Below are positions 54,586 through 63,475 of a DNA stretch of 64,000 nt, in pieces (position 1 is the stretch's first letter; every line of letters begins with the position of its first letter). Below the pieces are notes generated by a model. That model was given only the letters and a program-made list of their open reading frames with translations, searched no databases and had not been told where the DNA came from. A program made the position numbers and the translations under genes. Source of the stretch: JALSHZ01 sp964614535 (lineage in GTDB: Bacteria; Pseudomonadota; Gammaproteobacteria; UWMA-0217); assembly GCA_964614535.1 (NCBI GenBank), contig CAZTOZ010000050.1:1-64000 (forward strand), given 5' to 3'.

Positions 54586-55857
54586 TTATTTGGTGGTGAA
54601 CTCGGGGTAGGCTTCCATACCACACTCGCCGATATCGACACCTTCGTACTCTTCCTCTTCGGAGACACGGATGCCCATGACGATCTTCAGGACGAGCCAG
54701 ACCACGAAAGAGGCGACGAAAACCCAGGCGAAGATCACGCCGAGCCCCAGCAGCTGCGCCGAGATGGTCGCGTCCGGGTTGGTCAGGGTGACGGCGAGCA
54801 GCCCCCACATGCCGACGACGCCGTGAACGGAGATGGCACCGACCGGATCGTCGATCCGCAGCTTGTCCAGGGTGATGATGGAGAAGACCACCAGAACGCC
54901 ACCTGCGGCACCGATCAACGTGGCAACACCGGGTGCCGGTGTCAGCGGCTCGGCGGTGATGGCGACCAGTCCGGCCAGCACGCCGTTGAGAACCATCGAC
55001 AAATCGGCCTTGCCGAACAGCAGCCGGGCGGTGATCAGCGCGGCAACGGCACCGCCGGCGGCCGCCATGTTGGTGTTGACGAAGACCAGCGCAACGGCGT
55101 TCGCTTCACCGACGTCGGAGACTTTGAGCTCGGAACCGCCGTTGAAACCAAACCAGCCCAGCCACAGAATGAAGGTGCCGAGCGTGGCCAACGGCAGGTT
55201 GGCGCCCGGAATGGGGTGGATGCTGCCATCCTTGCCGTACTTGCCTTTACGCGGCCCGAGCAGCAGAACCCCCGCCAGCGCAGCGGCCCCGCCGGCCATG
55301 TGGACGATGCCGGAACCGGCGAAGTCGAGGAAGCCGGCCTGATCGAGATAGCCGCCACCCCACTTCCAGTACCCCTCCAGCGGGTAGATGAACGCGGTGA
55401 AGATGATGGCGAATACAAAGAATGCCCAAAGCTTCATCCGCTCGGCGACCGCGCCGGAGACCACGGACATGGCGGTGGCGACGAAGACGACCTGAAAGAA
55501 GAAATCCGACAGGTTGGAGTAGTAGGGGGCGTCGTCCCCACCGGCCAGTACTGCGGCCACGTCATTGTCAGCCTTGCCCAGCAGGCCGCCGATACCCGGC
55601 CACCAGGCCGAGACACCGTCACCCGGGTACATGATGCTGTAGCCCACCAGCATGTACATGATGCAGGCAATGGCAAACAGCACGACGTTCTTGGTCAGAA
55701 TTTCGACCGTACTCTTGGCGCGGACCAGGCCCGCCTCGAGCATTGCAAATCCGGCGGCCATCCACATGACCAGCGCGCCGGATACCAGAAAATAGAATGT
55801 GTCGAGCGCGTACTTGACCTGGGTCACGTCGCCCGCAACTGCTTTCAACTCTTCCAC
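54586..55857 (-). CDS. amtB: AmtB-type ammonium transporter
   Basis: This 423-residue membrane protein has eleven predicted helices and the family landmarks: GAGSG-like FAGSGIVHMAGGAAAL with the first pore His, GWFGFNGGSEL, and AISVHGVVGMWG with the second pore His. The start codon is GTG, with GAGGAG seven bases ahead. It is the third gene of an operon with glnK and a porin. GlnK blocks the AmtB pore when nitrogen is plentiful. Confidence 0.96.
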   Translation of the reverse strand: MEELKAVAGDVTQVKYALDTFYFLVSGALVMWMAAGFAMLEAGLVRAKSTVEILTKNVVLFAIACIMYMLVGYSIMYPGDGVSAWWPGIGGLLGKADNDVAAVLAGGDDAPYYSNLSDFFFQVVFVATAMSVVSGAVAERMKLWAFFVFAIIFTAFIYPLEGYWKWGGGYLDQAGFLDFAGSGIVHMAGGAAALAGVLLLGPRKGKYGKDGSIHPIPGANLPLATLGTFILWLGWFGFNGGSELKVSDVGEANAVALVFVNTNMAAAGGAVAALITARLLFGKADLSMVLNGVLAGLVAITAEPLTPAPGVATLIGAAGGVLVVFSIITLDKLRIDDPVGAISVHGVVGMWGLLAVTLTNPDATISAQLLGLGVIFAWVFVASFVVWLVLKIVMGIRVSEEEEYEGVDIGECGMEAYPEFTTK

Positions 55858-55907
55858 TTCGACTCTCCTCGGATAGATTGGGTGGGGTAGTGTGCCGTCC
55901 GGAACGA

Positions 55908-56246
55908 CTACAGGGCTTCGGCGCCAGTCTCGCCAGTACGAATCCGCACAGCCTGCTCGACGGGAGACACGAAGATCTTGCCATCACCGATCTTGCCGGT
56001 ATTGGCCGCCTTGGCGATGACTTCGACCACCTGCTCGGCCAGCGAATCGTCGACGACGGTCTCCAGCTTCACCTTGGGAAGAAAATCGACGACGTATTCC
56101 GCGCCCCGGTAGAGCTCGGTGTGGCCCTTCTGACGGCCAAACCCTTTGACCTCGGTAACGGTGATGCCCTGTACGCCAATCTCGGAGAGTGCTTCGCGCA
56201 CATCGTCGAGCTTGAAGGGCTTGATGACTGCTGTAATCAGCTTCAT
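55908..56246 (-). CDS. glnK: Nitrogen regulatory P-II protein GlnK
   Basis: The 112 residues are a canonical P-II protein: KLITAVIKPFKLDDVREAL, the T-loop with uridylylated Tyr51 in GHTELYRGAEYVVDF, and the C-terminal signature KIGDGKIFVSPVEQAVRIRTGE. Linkage to amtB points to GlnK rather than GlnB. GAGGAG precedes the start. It lies 50 bp upstream of amtB and 66 bp after the porin gene. Confidence 0.95.
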   Translation of the reverse strand: MKLITAVIKPFKLDDVREALSEIGVQGITVTEVKGFGRQKGHTELYRGAEYVVDFLPKVKLETVVDDSLAEQVVEVIAKAANTGKIGDGKIFVSPVEQAVRIRTGETGAEAL

Positions 56247-56312
56247 AACAACTCCTCGGTATTGGCGGGCCGACGCGTGCCCCGACCCGCCTGATGGCAG
56301 ATTGGAACGGAT

Positions 56313-56963
56313 TTAGAACGTGGTACCCCAGGACACGCTGACGCGGGGATCACCATCCGCATCGTCCATGTCGGTCTTGTCGATGGCGAAGGTGAAATCC
56401 CCCTTGCTGATGGAGGCGTTCACATGGGTATAGTCGGCGCTGGAGTCGGCATCGAAACTGTAACTACCGAACGTCAGGCCGAGACCGTAGTCGTTGCCCA
56501 GGTCGAACGAGAGACCGGCACTGGCATAGAGGTCTTTGTCGTTGCCGTCCTCGGCATCGATCTCATAGGAGACGCCAACATTGAACATGCCAAAGCTGCC
56601 GTTCAGATAGACCTCGGTGAAGTCATCCTCGCCATCCCCGATGGGATAGAGATAGGCGATGACACCCACGTCGTAGCCGAAACCACCTTCGATCTCACCG
56701 GCATAGCCCGCATAGACATCCAGCTCGTAACCGGGAACGGCCGTCCACGTCACGTTGGATGCCCAGGTGCCCAGGTAAAAGCCCGACTCATCGCTCCAGT
56801 CGAGACCACCGGATACGGCCGCGCCGTCACCGGTCTGGCTGACGCCACGCCAGATGTAGTTGCTGGTCGCGCCGATATTGGCTTCCACGCCAGCGAGCGC
56901 CTGACCACCCGCCAATGCAGTCGTCACAGCCAGCGAGAGAACGGTTGCTTTGATCATCTTCAT
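56313..56963 (-). CDS. TorF-family putative porin in the nitrogen operon
   Basis: This 216-residue protein has a Sec signal (cleaved after ALA at residue 24) and a mature part of amphipathic beta strands starting GVEANIGATSNYIWRGVSQT, the signature of the TIGR02001/TorF family, and ending in SVSWGTTF with terminal Phe. It is highly acidic. It is the first gene behind the sigma54 promoter at 57023 and precedes glnK-amtB, so it probably aids uptake of ammonium or another nitrogen source across the outer membrane; that role is inferred. Start at 56963 fits the signal peptide. Confidence 0.82.
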   Translation of the reverse strand: MKMIKATVLSLAVTTALAGGQALAGVEANIGATSNYIWRGVSQTGDGAAVSGGLDWSDESGFYLGTWASNVTWTAVPGYELDVYAGYAGEIEGGFGYDVGVIAYLYPIGDGEDDFTEVYLNGSFGMFNVGVSYEIDAEDGNDKDLYASAGLSFDLGNDYGLGLTFGSYSFDADSSADYTHVNASISKGDFTFAIDKTDMDDADGDPRVSVSWGTTF

Positions 56964-57022
56964 TTGGACTTCTCCAGTATCGTTGAAAAAAAGGACTGCA
57001 AATCGCCTTGTGACCCAGTTCC

Positions 57023-57038
57023 TGCAACGACCGTGCCA
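57023..57038 (-). promoter_or_regulatory. Consensus sigma54 promoter for torF-glnK-amtB
   Basis: On the minus strand this reads TGGCACGGTCGTTGCA, with the -24 (TGGCAC) and -12 (TTGCA) boxes at exact spacing. Transcription would start near 57012, about 50 nt ahead of the porin start codon. Confidence 0.88.
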
Positions 57039-57113
57039 AGTTCCAAAATCTGGCGAAAATTTCATTCAACAAATATCAAACTGCGTGACTACCCCATGGA
57101 CCAACCGGCACAA

Positions 57114-57130
57114 CGCACCATTTCGGTGCG
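57114..57130. promoter_or_regulatory. NtrC-like enhancer box 1
   Basis: CGCACC-ATTTC-GGTGCG is a perfect inverted repeat that fits the NtrC pattern TGCACC-N5-GGTGCA. It lies about 110 bp upstream of the predicted start site. Confidence 0.75.
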
Positions 57131-57144
57131 TGCTCTCGATTGGG

Positions 57145-57161
57145 CGCACCGAAATGGTGCA
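57145..57161. promoter_or_regulatory. NtrC-like enhancer box 2
   Basis: CGCACC-GAAAT-GGTGCA is a second NtrC-type repeat; its centre is 31 bp from box 1 (three helical turns), as in classic two-site NtrC enhancers. Confidence 0.75.
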
Positions 57162-57256
57162 GACCGCCCTCGATGCAAAAGCGGCGTGCGACACGGCATT
57201 GCTCCCTTGAGCTGGCATAATGCCTTCCTCGCGAACAACCCTGGAGCCCAACCACG

Positions 57257-57499
57257 ATGGAACCAAAGAGCATCGACGAATTCGCTCGCCGCATCGCCGG
57301 CCTGATGCCGGCATCGGCCACCCGCTTTCAGGAAGAGATCGAGAAGAACCTCAAGGCCGGACTGAAGGGCGTGCTACAGAAGATGGACCTGGTGACGCGG
57401 GAGGAATACGACGTACAAACAGCCGTTCTCGAACGCAGCCGGGAAAAACTGGCGCAACTGGAGGAGCGGATAGCGGCACTGGAGCAGAAGCTCGAGTAA
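57257..57499 (+). CDS. ubiK: UbiK accessory factor
   Basis: This 80-residue BMFP-family protein has an amphipathic N-terminal helix (IDEFARRIAGLMP) and a C-terminal coiled coil (LEERIAALEQKLE). UbiK works with UbiJ in aerobic ubiquinone synthesis. The size and the position just ahead of comM (4 bp gap) match YqiC/UbiK. A GGAG lies ahead of the start. Confidence 0.88.
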   Translation: MEPKSIDEFARRIAGLMPASATRFQEEIEKNLKAGLKGVLQKMDLVTREEYDVQTAVLERSREKLAQLEERIAALEQKLE

Positions 57500-57503
57500 G
57501 CCC

Positions 57504-59018
57504 ATGCCGCTTGCCATCGTTCTGACCCGTGCACTGGTGGGCATCGAGGCACCGCTGGTGCATGTGGAGGTCAATCTCGCCAACGGACTGCCGGGCATCT
57601 CCATCGTCGGCCTGCCGGAAACCGCCGTAAAAGAGAGCAAGGATCGCGTGCGCGCCGCCATCACCAACGCCGGCTTCGACTTTCCCGACCGGCGCATCAC
57701 GATCAACCTGGCGCCCGCCGATCTGCCGAAGGAGGGCGGGCGCTTCGACCTGCCCATCGCCCTCGGCATTCTCGCGGCCTCGGGACAGATTCCCGCCGAC
57801 CTTTTTCCGGCACACGAGTTCATCGGCGAACTCTCACTGGCGGGCGCGCTGCGCCCCGTTCCTGGCGCCCTGCCCTCCGCCGTGGCCACTGCCCAGGCCG
57901 GCCATCGGCTGGTACTGCCCCAAGACAACGCCAGCGAAGCGGCACTGGTCGAACACCTCGATCTGCGGCCGGCACGCCATCTGCTCGACGTCACCCGCCA
58001 CTTGAGCGAAGCAGAGGCACTGCCCCGCTTTGCCGCACCACCCTCGGCCACCGAGCCGGACTACGGCATCGACATGGCCGACGTCCGCGGCCAGCCGAAA
58101 GCGCGGCGGGCGCTGGAGATCGCCGCCGCCGGCCAACACCACATGCTGATGGTGGGCCCACCCGGCACCGGCAAGACCATGCTTGCAATGCGGCTGGCCA
58201 CCATCATGCCACCGATGACGAACGAGGAAGCGCTCGAGAGCGCCACCATTCTGTCGGTCAGCCAGGGCGGCTTCGACAGCCGCAAATACCGCCAACGCCC
58301 CACCCGCAGCCCCCATCACACCGCTTCCGGCGTCGCCCTGGTGGGCGGGGGCTCGATCCCGAAACCCGGCGAAATCTCCCTGGCGACCCGGGGCATTCTG
58401 TTCCTGGATGAATTCACCGAGTTCGACAAACGTGTGCTGGAGGTATTGCGGGAGCCACTGGAGACGGGAACGATCACCATCTCCCGGGCAGCGCGGCAGG
58501 CAGAGTTTCCAGCCAACTTTCAGCTGATCGCTGCGATGAACCCCTGTCCACAGGGATACGATTGCGATCTGCGCAACAACTGCCGCTGCACCCCCGAGCA
58601 GCAGCAACGCCACCGCAACCGTATCTCGGCACCGATCCTCGACCGGATCGACCTGCAGATCGAGGTTCCCAAGCTACCACGCGAGGCGCTACGGCAGACC
58701 GCCGCCGACACCGAGGACAGCGCCACAATCCGCGCCCGAGTCACCGCCGCGCGCCAAAGGCAGCTCGAACGCTGCGGCAAGCCCAACGGCGCGATGAACA
58801 CCCGTGAGGTGGAACACTGGTGCCAACTGGAAAGGGACGCACAGCAGTTGATGGACACGGCAATGACGCGCTTCAACCTCTCCGCGCGGGCCTATCATCG
58901 GATTCTGAAGGTGGCGAGAACGATCGCCGATCTGGGAGGAGAGAGGGAGATTTCGGCGCAACACCTGACGGAGGCGCTGGGCTACCGGGCAATGGACCGG
59001 TGGATGACCGGCAGATAG
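57504..59018 (+). CDS. comM: YifB/ComM family Mg-chelatase-like AAA+ helicase
   Basis: The 504 residues have an N-terminal Lon-protease-like/ChlI domain (GLPGISIVGLPETAVKESKDRVR), the AAA+ core with Walker A GPPGTGKT (218-225), Walker B GILFLDEFTEF, and a MNPCPQGYDCDLRNNCRC cysteine cluster typical of ComM. ComM is a hexameric helicase that aids branch migration in natural transformation. Competence is possible but not proven, since the gene is widespread. Confidence 0.93.
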   Translation: MPLAIVLTRALVGIEAPLVHVEVNLANGLPGISIVGLPETAVKESKDRVRAAITNAGFDFPDRRITINLAPADLPKEGGRFDLPIALGILAASGQIPADLFPAHEFIGELSLAGALRPVPGALPSAVATAQAGHRLVLPQDNASEAALVEHLDLRPARHLLDVTRHLSEAEALPRFAAPPSATEPDYGIDMADVRGQPKARRALEIAAAGQHHMLMVGPPGTGKTMLAMRLATIMPPMTNEEALESATILSVSQGGFDSRKYRQRPTRSPHHTASGVALVGGGSIPKPGEISLATRGILFLDEFTEFDKRVLEVLREPLETGTITISRAARQAEFPANFQLIAAMNPCPQGYDCDLRNNCRCTPEQQQRHRNRISAPILDRIDLQIEVPKLPREALRQTAADTEDSATIRARVTAARQRQLERCGKPNGAMNTREVEHWCQLERDAQQLMDTAMTRFNLSARAYHRILKVARTIADLGGEREISAQHLTEALGYRAMDRWMTGR

Positions 59019-59024
59019 AGAAGA

Positions 59025-59957
59025 TCAGTCGGCCAGGGAGGCCATGTAGTCGACGGAAGCCTTGATGTCTTCGTCGGAGAGATCGAGACGACCACCCTTG
59101 GGCGGCATGCCGAAGGTGCCCATCAGAACACTGCGGTAGAGCCGGTCCATTCCCTTGACGGCGACGTGCTGCCAATCCTCCTTGCTACCGGTCCGCGGCG
59201 GCATGAACTCGTGACAACCCTTGCAGGCGATCTCGAACACCGCCTCGCCACGGCGCGCCACCGGCACACTGTCGAGATCGAAAGGGTTGAACTCCCGTGC
59301 GGCCATCCGTTCCGACAGCCCCGCCGCGCTGGAGCCAGTGGCTCCAGTGGCAGCCGACTGGTCGGCGGCGGCCGGCGCCTGTGCGGGCGCGGCATCGCCG
59401 GGCGCAGCGGCCGGGGCACCTTTCATCGGCTCACCGCCTTTCTTCTCACCCTCCTTCTTCGGCGGATCGATCACCGGCGGGGTCAGACCCGACTCCTTGA
59501 GCATGTAGGCGATGGCACGCATCAGATCCTTGTCCGTCAGGCTTGGGTCATCCCCCCGCGGTGGCATGTCACCCTTGCCTTCCTGCGCCGTCTTGAGCAG
59601 CGCGTCGAAGCCACGCTCGTAGCGCTTGGCCCAATCCTTGGATCCAATGACTGGCGCCCCCATCGAACCCTCGACGTGGCACTCACCGCAGACATCGACG
59701 ACAATCTCCTTGCCGGTGCGCACGGGCGGCACCTTGGGGACATAACCGGCCTTGACCATGCCGATTTTTTTCAGACGCTCCGCGACCAACGCCTGTTGCA
59801 TCTGGAGATTCTCTTCGCTGTCCAGTCCGCGCGTGCTGTTCCGCTGGATGGTATTGAACAGACTGGTCACCAAAAACCAGACGGCCAGCCCCAGAACGAC
59901 CAAGCCACCCAACAGCACCACTATCCCCATCGGGTCCTTTTTCTCATCACTATTCAC
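59025..59957 (-). CDS. Membrane-anchored dihaem cytochrome c (c5-like)
   Basis: This 310-residue protein has an N-terminal membrane helix (about 11-31) and two haem-binding domains: CGECH (90-94) and CKGCH (245-249), each followed by the GDMPPRG or FGMPPKGG methionine-ligand loop of cytochrome c5. A Pro/Ala-rich linker (about 165-215) separates them. The C-terminal domain ends DLSDEDIKASVDYMASL. It is likely an electron carrier between the bc1 complex and an oxidase or reductase. It converges on comM with only a 6-bp gap. Confidence 0.9.
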   Translation of the reverse strand: MNSDEKKDPMGIVVLLGGLVVLGLAVWFLVTSLFNTIQRNSTRGLDSEENLQMQQALVAERLKKIGMVKAGYVPKVPPVRTGKEIVVDVCGECHVEGSMGAPVIGSKDWAKRYERGFDALLKTAQEGKGDMPPRGDDPSLTDKDLMRAIAYMLKESGLTPPVIDPPKKEGEKKGGEPMKGAPAAAPGDAAPAQAPAAADQSAATGATGSSAAGLSERMAAREFNPFDLDSVPVARRGEAVFEIACKGCHEFMPPRTGSKEDWQHVAVKGMDRLYRSVLMGTFGMPPKGGRLDLSDEDIKASVDYMASLAD

Positions 59958-60067
59958 AACTTACTCTCCAGCATCAGCTCCGTTACAGAGACTATGAACG
60001 CCTAGCGCGTCTGACCTCAGGCCCATGAACCCTTCGCCCGGACGCCCGAAAAATTCAAAGGGTGGGG

Positions 60068-60073
60068 ATTATA
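60068..60073 (-). promoter_or_regulatory. Candidate -10 for the dihaem cytochrome gene
   Basis: On the minus strand this reads TATAAT, with a weak -35 (TGTAAG) 17 bp upstream; it lies 111 bp ahead of the start codon at 59957. Confidence 0.35.
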
Positions 60074-60196
60074 GGGGAATTTGGCGCTCACTTACAGGGA
60101 CCGGCCAGGCCCACCACCCCCACCAGCCGCCCCCGCGCGACCGGAGAAACGGCGCCGACACCAACCAGGGTGGTTCATCCACAGGCCATCGATCAG

Positions 60197-60224
60197 TGGT
60201 CAGACCAACAAAATCGTGTACAAT
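60197..60224 (+). promoter_or_regulatory. Promoter for tRNA-Arg
   Basis: TGGTCA, a 16-bp spacer and TACAAT (preceded by TG, so extended) end 13 bp upstream of the tRNA. Confidence 0.55.
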
Positions 60225-60237
60225 CGCCACCTCTCGA

Positions 60238-60301
<64 letters not shown>

Positions 60302-60314
<13 letters not shown>

Positions 60315-60369
60315 TACCCACAAAGGAACCCGCGACAGCGGGTTTTTTTGTGGGTATGGCCCGCCCGAG
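60302..60369 (+). repeat. 23-bp perfect inverted repeat reaching into the tRNA 3' end
   Basis: Bases 302-324 of this kilobase (CTCGGGCGGGCCATACCCAC then AAA, including the tRNA 3' end and CCA) are repeated exactly in inverted orientation at 60347-60369. Between the arms lies a second hairpin, AACCCGC-GACA-GCGGGTT with seven T, at 60327-60349. Confidence 0.9.
60327..60349 (+). terminator. Intrinsic terminator after tRNA-Arg
   Basis: AACCCGC-GACA-GCGGGTT is followed by a T run; it starts 13 bp after the tRNA end. Confidence 0.8.
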
Positions 60370-60478
60370 GGCCGAGGCGAACCTCTCAGGTTCGACAAAT
60401 CGGCAGGACTGCCGATTTGGACGCCGGCAACGCCGGCGCCCCGCAGGGGTGAGCGCCAGGGATGGCGCGAATCCATCC
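60345..60478 (+). repeat. Palindrome-rich direct repeat, copy 1
   Basis: A 134-bp unit, nearly identical (132 of 134 by eye) to copy 2 at 60523-60656. It begins with an inverted copy of the tRNA 3' end and contains several perfect hairpins: CGAACCT/AGGTTCG, CAAATCGGCAG/CTGCCGATTTG, CGCCGGC repeats, and GCGCCA/TGGCGC. No protein is encoded. Confidence 0.9.
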
Positions 60479-60522
60479 TCTCGGGCGCTCCGCCATCCGC
60501 GCTGGAACCCGCGACAACGTGC

Positions 60523-60656
60523 TTTTTGTGGGTATGGCCCGCCCGAGGGCCGAGGCGAACCTCTCAGGTTCGACAAATCGGCAGGACTGCCGATTTGGAC
60601 GCCGGCAACGCCGGCGCCCCCTAGGGGTGAGCGCCAGGGATGGCGCGAATCCATCC
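60523..60656 (+). repeat. Palindrome-rich direct repeat, copy 2
   Basis: Second copy, offset 178 bp from the first; it differs at two bases (CCCCGCAGGGG becomes CCCCCTAGGGG). The preceding GGAACCCGCGACA is also shared, so the repeat period extends into the terminator region of the tRNA. It ends 16 bp before the stop of the dynamin-like gene. Confidence 0.9.
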
Positions 60657-60672
60657 GCTCGGTTTCGCCAGA

Positions 60673-62130
60673 TCAGCTCTGCCGCTCGTTCTGCACCTGG
60701 GGCGGGGTACCCGACGGATTGGTGAAACGGTCGTTGAGCGCCTGTACGAAGTCGTCGGCCACCTCCCGAATCGCCGCGAGTTTCTTCCTCGCGCCGGCAC
60801 TCCAGCCGGCGGGGCGGGCCAACACCACCGGACGATAGAAACGGGTGTTGTAACGGAAGGCGTTGACGACCTCCTCGACGGTACCACTACGCTCCATTGA
60901 CCGAATCAGGCGATTCGCATGCCATTTGCGGATCTTGAAGTGGCCCCAGACGACCGCGCCGAGCAAAGCAATCACGAGCAGGCCGAAGAGCCACGACGGC
61001 AGGCCCAGCGCCCCCCCCATTCCCGCGAGGCTGAAACCGGAGGAGAAGACACCGGCCATCAGCCCGAGCCCGCCGAGGACGGCGAACAGGGTGCCAAAGA
61101 CGATGAGGTCGGTGGTCAGCACGGCCCGCCGCCACTTCTTGAGCATCGTCGCCACCTTCGGTATCCAGTGTTGCTCGATGTTGTTGGCGGTGTTCTCCAG
61201 CGCGCCGATGATGCGATAGGCGCGTTCGACACCGACCTGCGAGATACGATCGTAGATTTCGGCGAGGTCCTTGTCGCGGCGGCGTTCGTAGCGTTCGCGG
61301 ACCGTCTCGTCCTCGATCGGCACCGCCGCCGATTCGTTGTAGATGCAGTAGAACGTGCCGGCCGTCATCCCGGTCTGCACGATGGCCTTCTGCCAAGCGG
61401 CAACCACCTCTTCGAGATTGTCTTCCTTGGCGGTGGTGTCGATCTGATTGAGCACGAAGATGAACTTGTTGGCATCGTTGCGTTCGATGGTGCCACGCAC
61501 CAGATGTTCCAGGGTGTCCTGCATCGCACCAGGCTCGGGATGGCGGGCATCGAAGAACACCAGCACCAGATCGGAGAGATCGACGATGTGATCGGTGATC
61601 CGCAGGATCGTATTACGCTGCTCGTCGGCATCGAACCCCGGGGAGTCGATCAGGATCCGGCCACGCAGATTCTCGGAATGGCAGGTCTTGAGTTGCAGAT
61701 AGCTGTCGATGCGGCCGCCCTCACCCGCGGCCACTTCCTCGATCTTTTCACTCACCTGGTAGAACGGAAAACGGGGGTCGGCGTCGAGCGCCAGGCCAGG
61801 CAGTACCCGAACCTCATCGTCGCCGGAGAAGGTCAGCACCGTGAACTTGTCGTCTACCGCCTGGTTGCCGGTTCGTTGCAGCTCGATGCCCACATAGTTG
61901 TTGATGAAGGTGGACTTGCCGGCCGAAAAGGTCCCCAGCACCGAAACCAGGGGCCACCATGAAATATGGTTGGCGAACGACTCCGTCTTGTCGAGCAGGC
62001 CCGTGCGGTAGGCCACCTGATCCAGCTTCTCGAAGTGGCCGACGGTCTCGACCAGCAACGGATTCTCCCGTTCCAGGTGGTGCTTCAGTTTCTCGATTCG
62101 CTTTGCGAGCGCTTTTGCAGGTTTTGCCAT
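60673..62130 (-). CDS. Dynamin-like membrane GTPase
   Basis: This 485-residue protein has an N-terminal helical part (1-60), a dynamin/EHD-type GTPase with P-loop GTFSAGKS (66-73), G3 DSPGFD (162-167) and G4 NQID (228-231), further helices, and two adjacent membrane helices at about 340-400 (DLIVFGTLFAVLGGLGLMAG and LPSWLFGLLVIALLGAVVWG). The GTFSAGKST loop is typical of bacterial dynamin relatives that remodel or fuse membranes. The exact role is unknown. It follows the Ala/Glu-rich membrane protein on the same strand, with a hairpin between. Confidence 0.82.
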   Translation of the reverse strand: MAKPAKALAKRIEKLKHHLERENPLLVETVGHFEKLDQVAYRTGLLDKTESFANHISWWPLVSVLGTFSAGKSTFINNYVGIELQRTGNQAVDDKFTVLTFSGDDEVRVLPGLALDADPRFPFYQVSEKIEEVAAGEGGRIDSYLQLKTCHSENLRGRILIDSPGFDADEQRNTILRITDHIVDLSDLVLVFFDARHPEPGAMQDTLEHLVRGTIERNDANKFIFVLNQIDTTAKEDNLEEVVAAWQKAIVQTGMTAGTFYCIYNESAAVPIEDETVRERYERRRDKDLAEIYDRISQVGVERAYRIIGALENTANNIEQHWIPKVATMLKKWRRAVLTTDLIVFGTLFAVLGGLGLMAGVFSSGFSLAGMGGALGLPSWLFGLLVIALLGAVVWGHFKIRKWHANRLIRSMERSGTVEEVVNAFRYNTRFYRPVVLARPAGWSAGARKKLAAIREVADDFVQALNDRFTNPSGTPPQVQNERQS

Positions 62131-62208
62131 GACGAGTTACCCGGTCGTTTTGATATCACCGCCCGCACTCGTGCAGTCGCGGCGGTTGCTTCGTTGTCGA
62201 TGGCCAGA

Positions 62209-62239
62209 CGAAACAGGGAGCCCTAGGCTCCCTGTTTCG
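62209..62239. terminator. Hairpin between the Ala-rich protein and dynamin-like genes
   Basis: CGAAACAGGGAGCC and its inverted copy form a long perfect stem over a 3-base loop. There is no T run, so it may be a terminator, a processing site or a protein-binding site. Confidence 0.6.
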
Positions 62240-62259
62240 CGCTTGCCGACCCGCCTCGA

Positions 62260-63387
62260 TCAGCGACGCGGCAATTTTGCGAAGAGCGCGTCCGCCTTGG
62301 GGCGATCATAGTTTCCGATGAAGCGGATGAGCGGCATCACTTCGCCGTAACGGCCCTGCTCGATCAGCAGTTCCGCAGCCGTCTCATAGGCCTGGACGCC
62401 TTTGATCACGCTGCCGCTCTGGATCAGCATATTCCCGAACTCTCCGTGGAGATCGGGATTCTTCGCATCCTTGGCGATCAACGCCTCATACATCGTCGTC
62501 GCAGCGGCGAAATCCTTGTTCCAGAAAGCCTGCCGCGCCATCGTGATCGTCACTTCCGTGGCCGCGGCCTTGGCCGGTGCCGCTTGCTCGGGGGCAGCAG
62601 TGGCCGCCGGCTTCTTCTCTGCCTCAGCCTCGGCCGGCGTGGCGGCCTCCGCTTTCGCCTCGGCTTCGGCCGGGGGTGCGGCGGCTTCCTCCGCCTCGGC
62701 TTTTGCCTCGCTCGGTGCCTCGGACTTCTTGCGTTTGAAGAAATCGAACATGGAACCCTTCTCTTCCTTCTTCGCCACCTCGGCTGCCTCCTCGGCAGCT
62801 TCGGCAACGGCGGCAGCACCCTGTCCGGCCGTCTCGGCCGCTTTGTCTGCCACGGCCGCGGCGGTACCCGCGGCTCCGGCCGCCACCTCGGCCGACTTGC
62901 CTGCAAAGAGCTTGTTGAAGAGTCCGCCGGAGGCCTTCTCTCCTTCCTGCTGGTCCTGCTCTTGTGCCGGCGCGGCTGCCTGCTCGCTCTCGGCGGGCGT
63001 GCCGGCCTGCGCTTCAGCCGCCGCAGCGGTCTGTTCGGCGGCAGCCGGCGTTTGTCCTTCGCTGGCCTGTTCGGCCGGAGCCGCCGTCGCGGCTTCGGTC
63101 GCCTGAGCTTCCGGCGCCTCGGCCGGCTCGGCGGCCGCCTGCTGTTCCTCCACGGGCGCTTCCTTCGCTTCAGCGGCACCCTGTTCGGCCGCGGGCGCCT
63201 CCGTTGCCGCAGCCTGCTGCTCACCCTCGGCGGCAGCGGCATGCTCGGCCGGGGCCTCCTGCACGGCATTCTCACCCTCGGTACCGAGCCAACGTCCCAG
63301 ATTGCTCAGATTGATCAATCCATAGATGACGGTAATGATCACCAGGGACAGAATCGGATGACCCGTGATCCAACGAAGCATTTTCAT
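62260..63387 (-). CDS. Membrane-anchored Ala/Glu-rich protein with a TPR-like C-terminus
   Basis: This 375-residue protein has one membrane helix near the N-terminus (ILSLVIITVIYGLIN, about 13-27), a low-complexity Ala/Glu/Pro/Lys region (about 40-275) with two FxxFF/LFxKLF-like islands (GGLFNKLFAGK, MFDFFKRKK), and a folded C-terminus of about 95 residues that looks like two TPR units (ARQAFWNKDFAAATTMYEAL). It probably faces the cytoplasm or periplasm as a long flexible spacer. I do not recognise a named family. The start at 63387 begins the membrane helix; the longer frame upstream has no support. Confidence 0.65.
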   Translation of the reverse strand: MKMLRWITGHPILSLVIITVIYGLINLSNLGRWLGTEGENAVQEAPAEHAAAAEGEQQAAATEAPAAEQGAAEAKEAPVEEQQAAAEPAEAPEAQATEAATAAPAEQASEGQTPAAAEQTAAAAEAQAGTPAESEQAAAPAQEQDQQEGEKASGGLFNKLFAGKSAEVAAGAAGTAAAVADKAAETAGQGAAAVAEAAEEAAEVAKKEEKGSMFDFFKRKKSEAPSEAKAEAEEAAAPPAEAEAKAEAATPAEAEAEKKPAATAAPEQAAPAKAAATEVTITMARQAFWNKDFAAATTMYEALIAKDAKNPDLHGEFGNMLIQSGSVIKGVQAYETAAELLIEQGRYGEVMPLIRFIGNYDRPKADALFAKLPRR

Positions 63388-63475
63388 GATTGCACCTCTA
63401 CATTTTATTACTGTGGACACCGCAGTCCGGTTATTGACAGGCCGTTGACCGTTATCACGGCCCAGGAACACCCCA

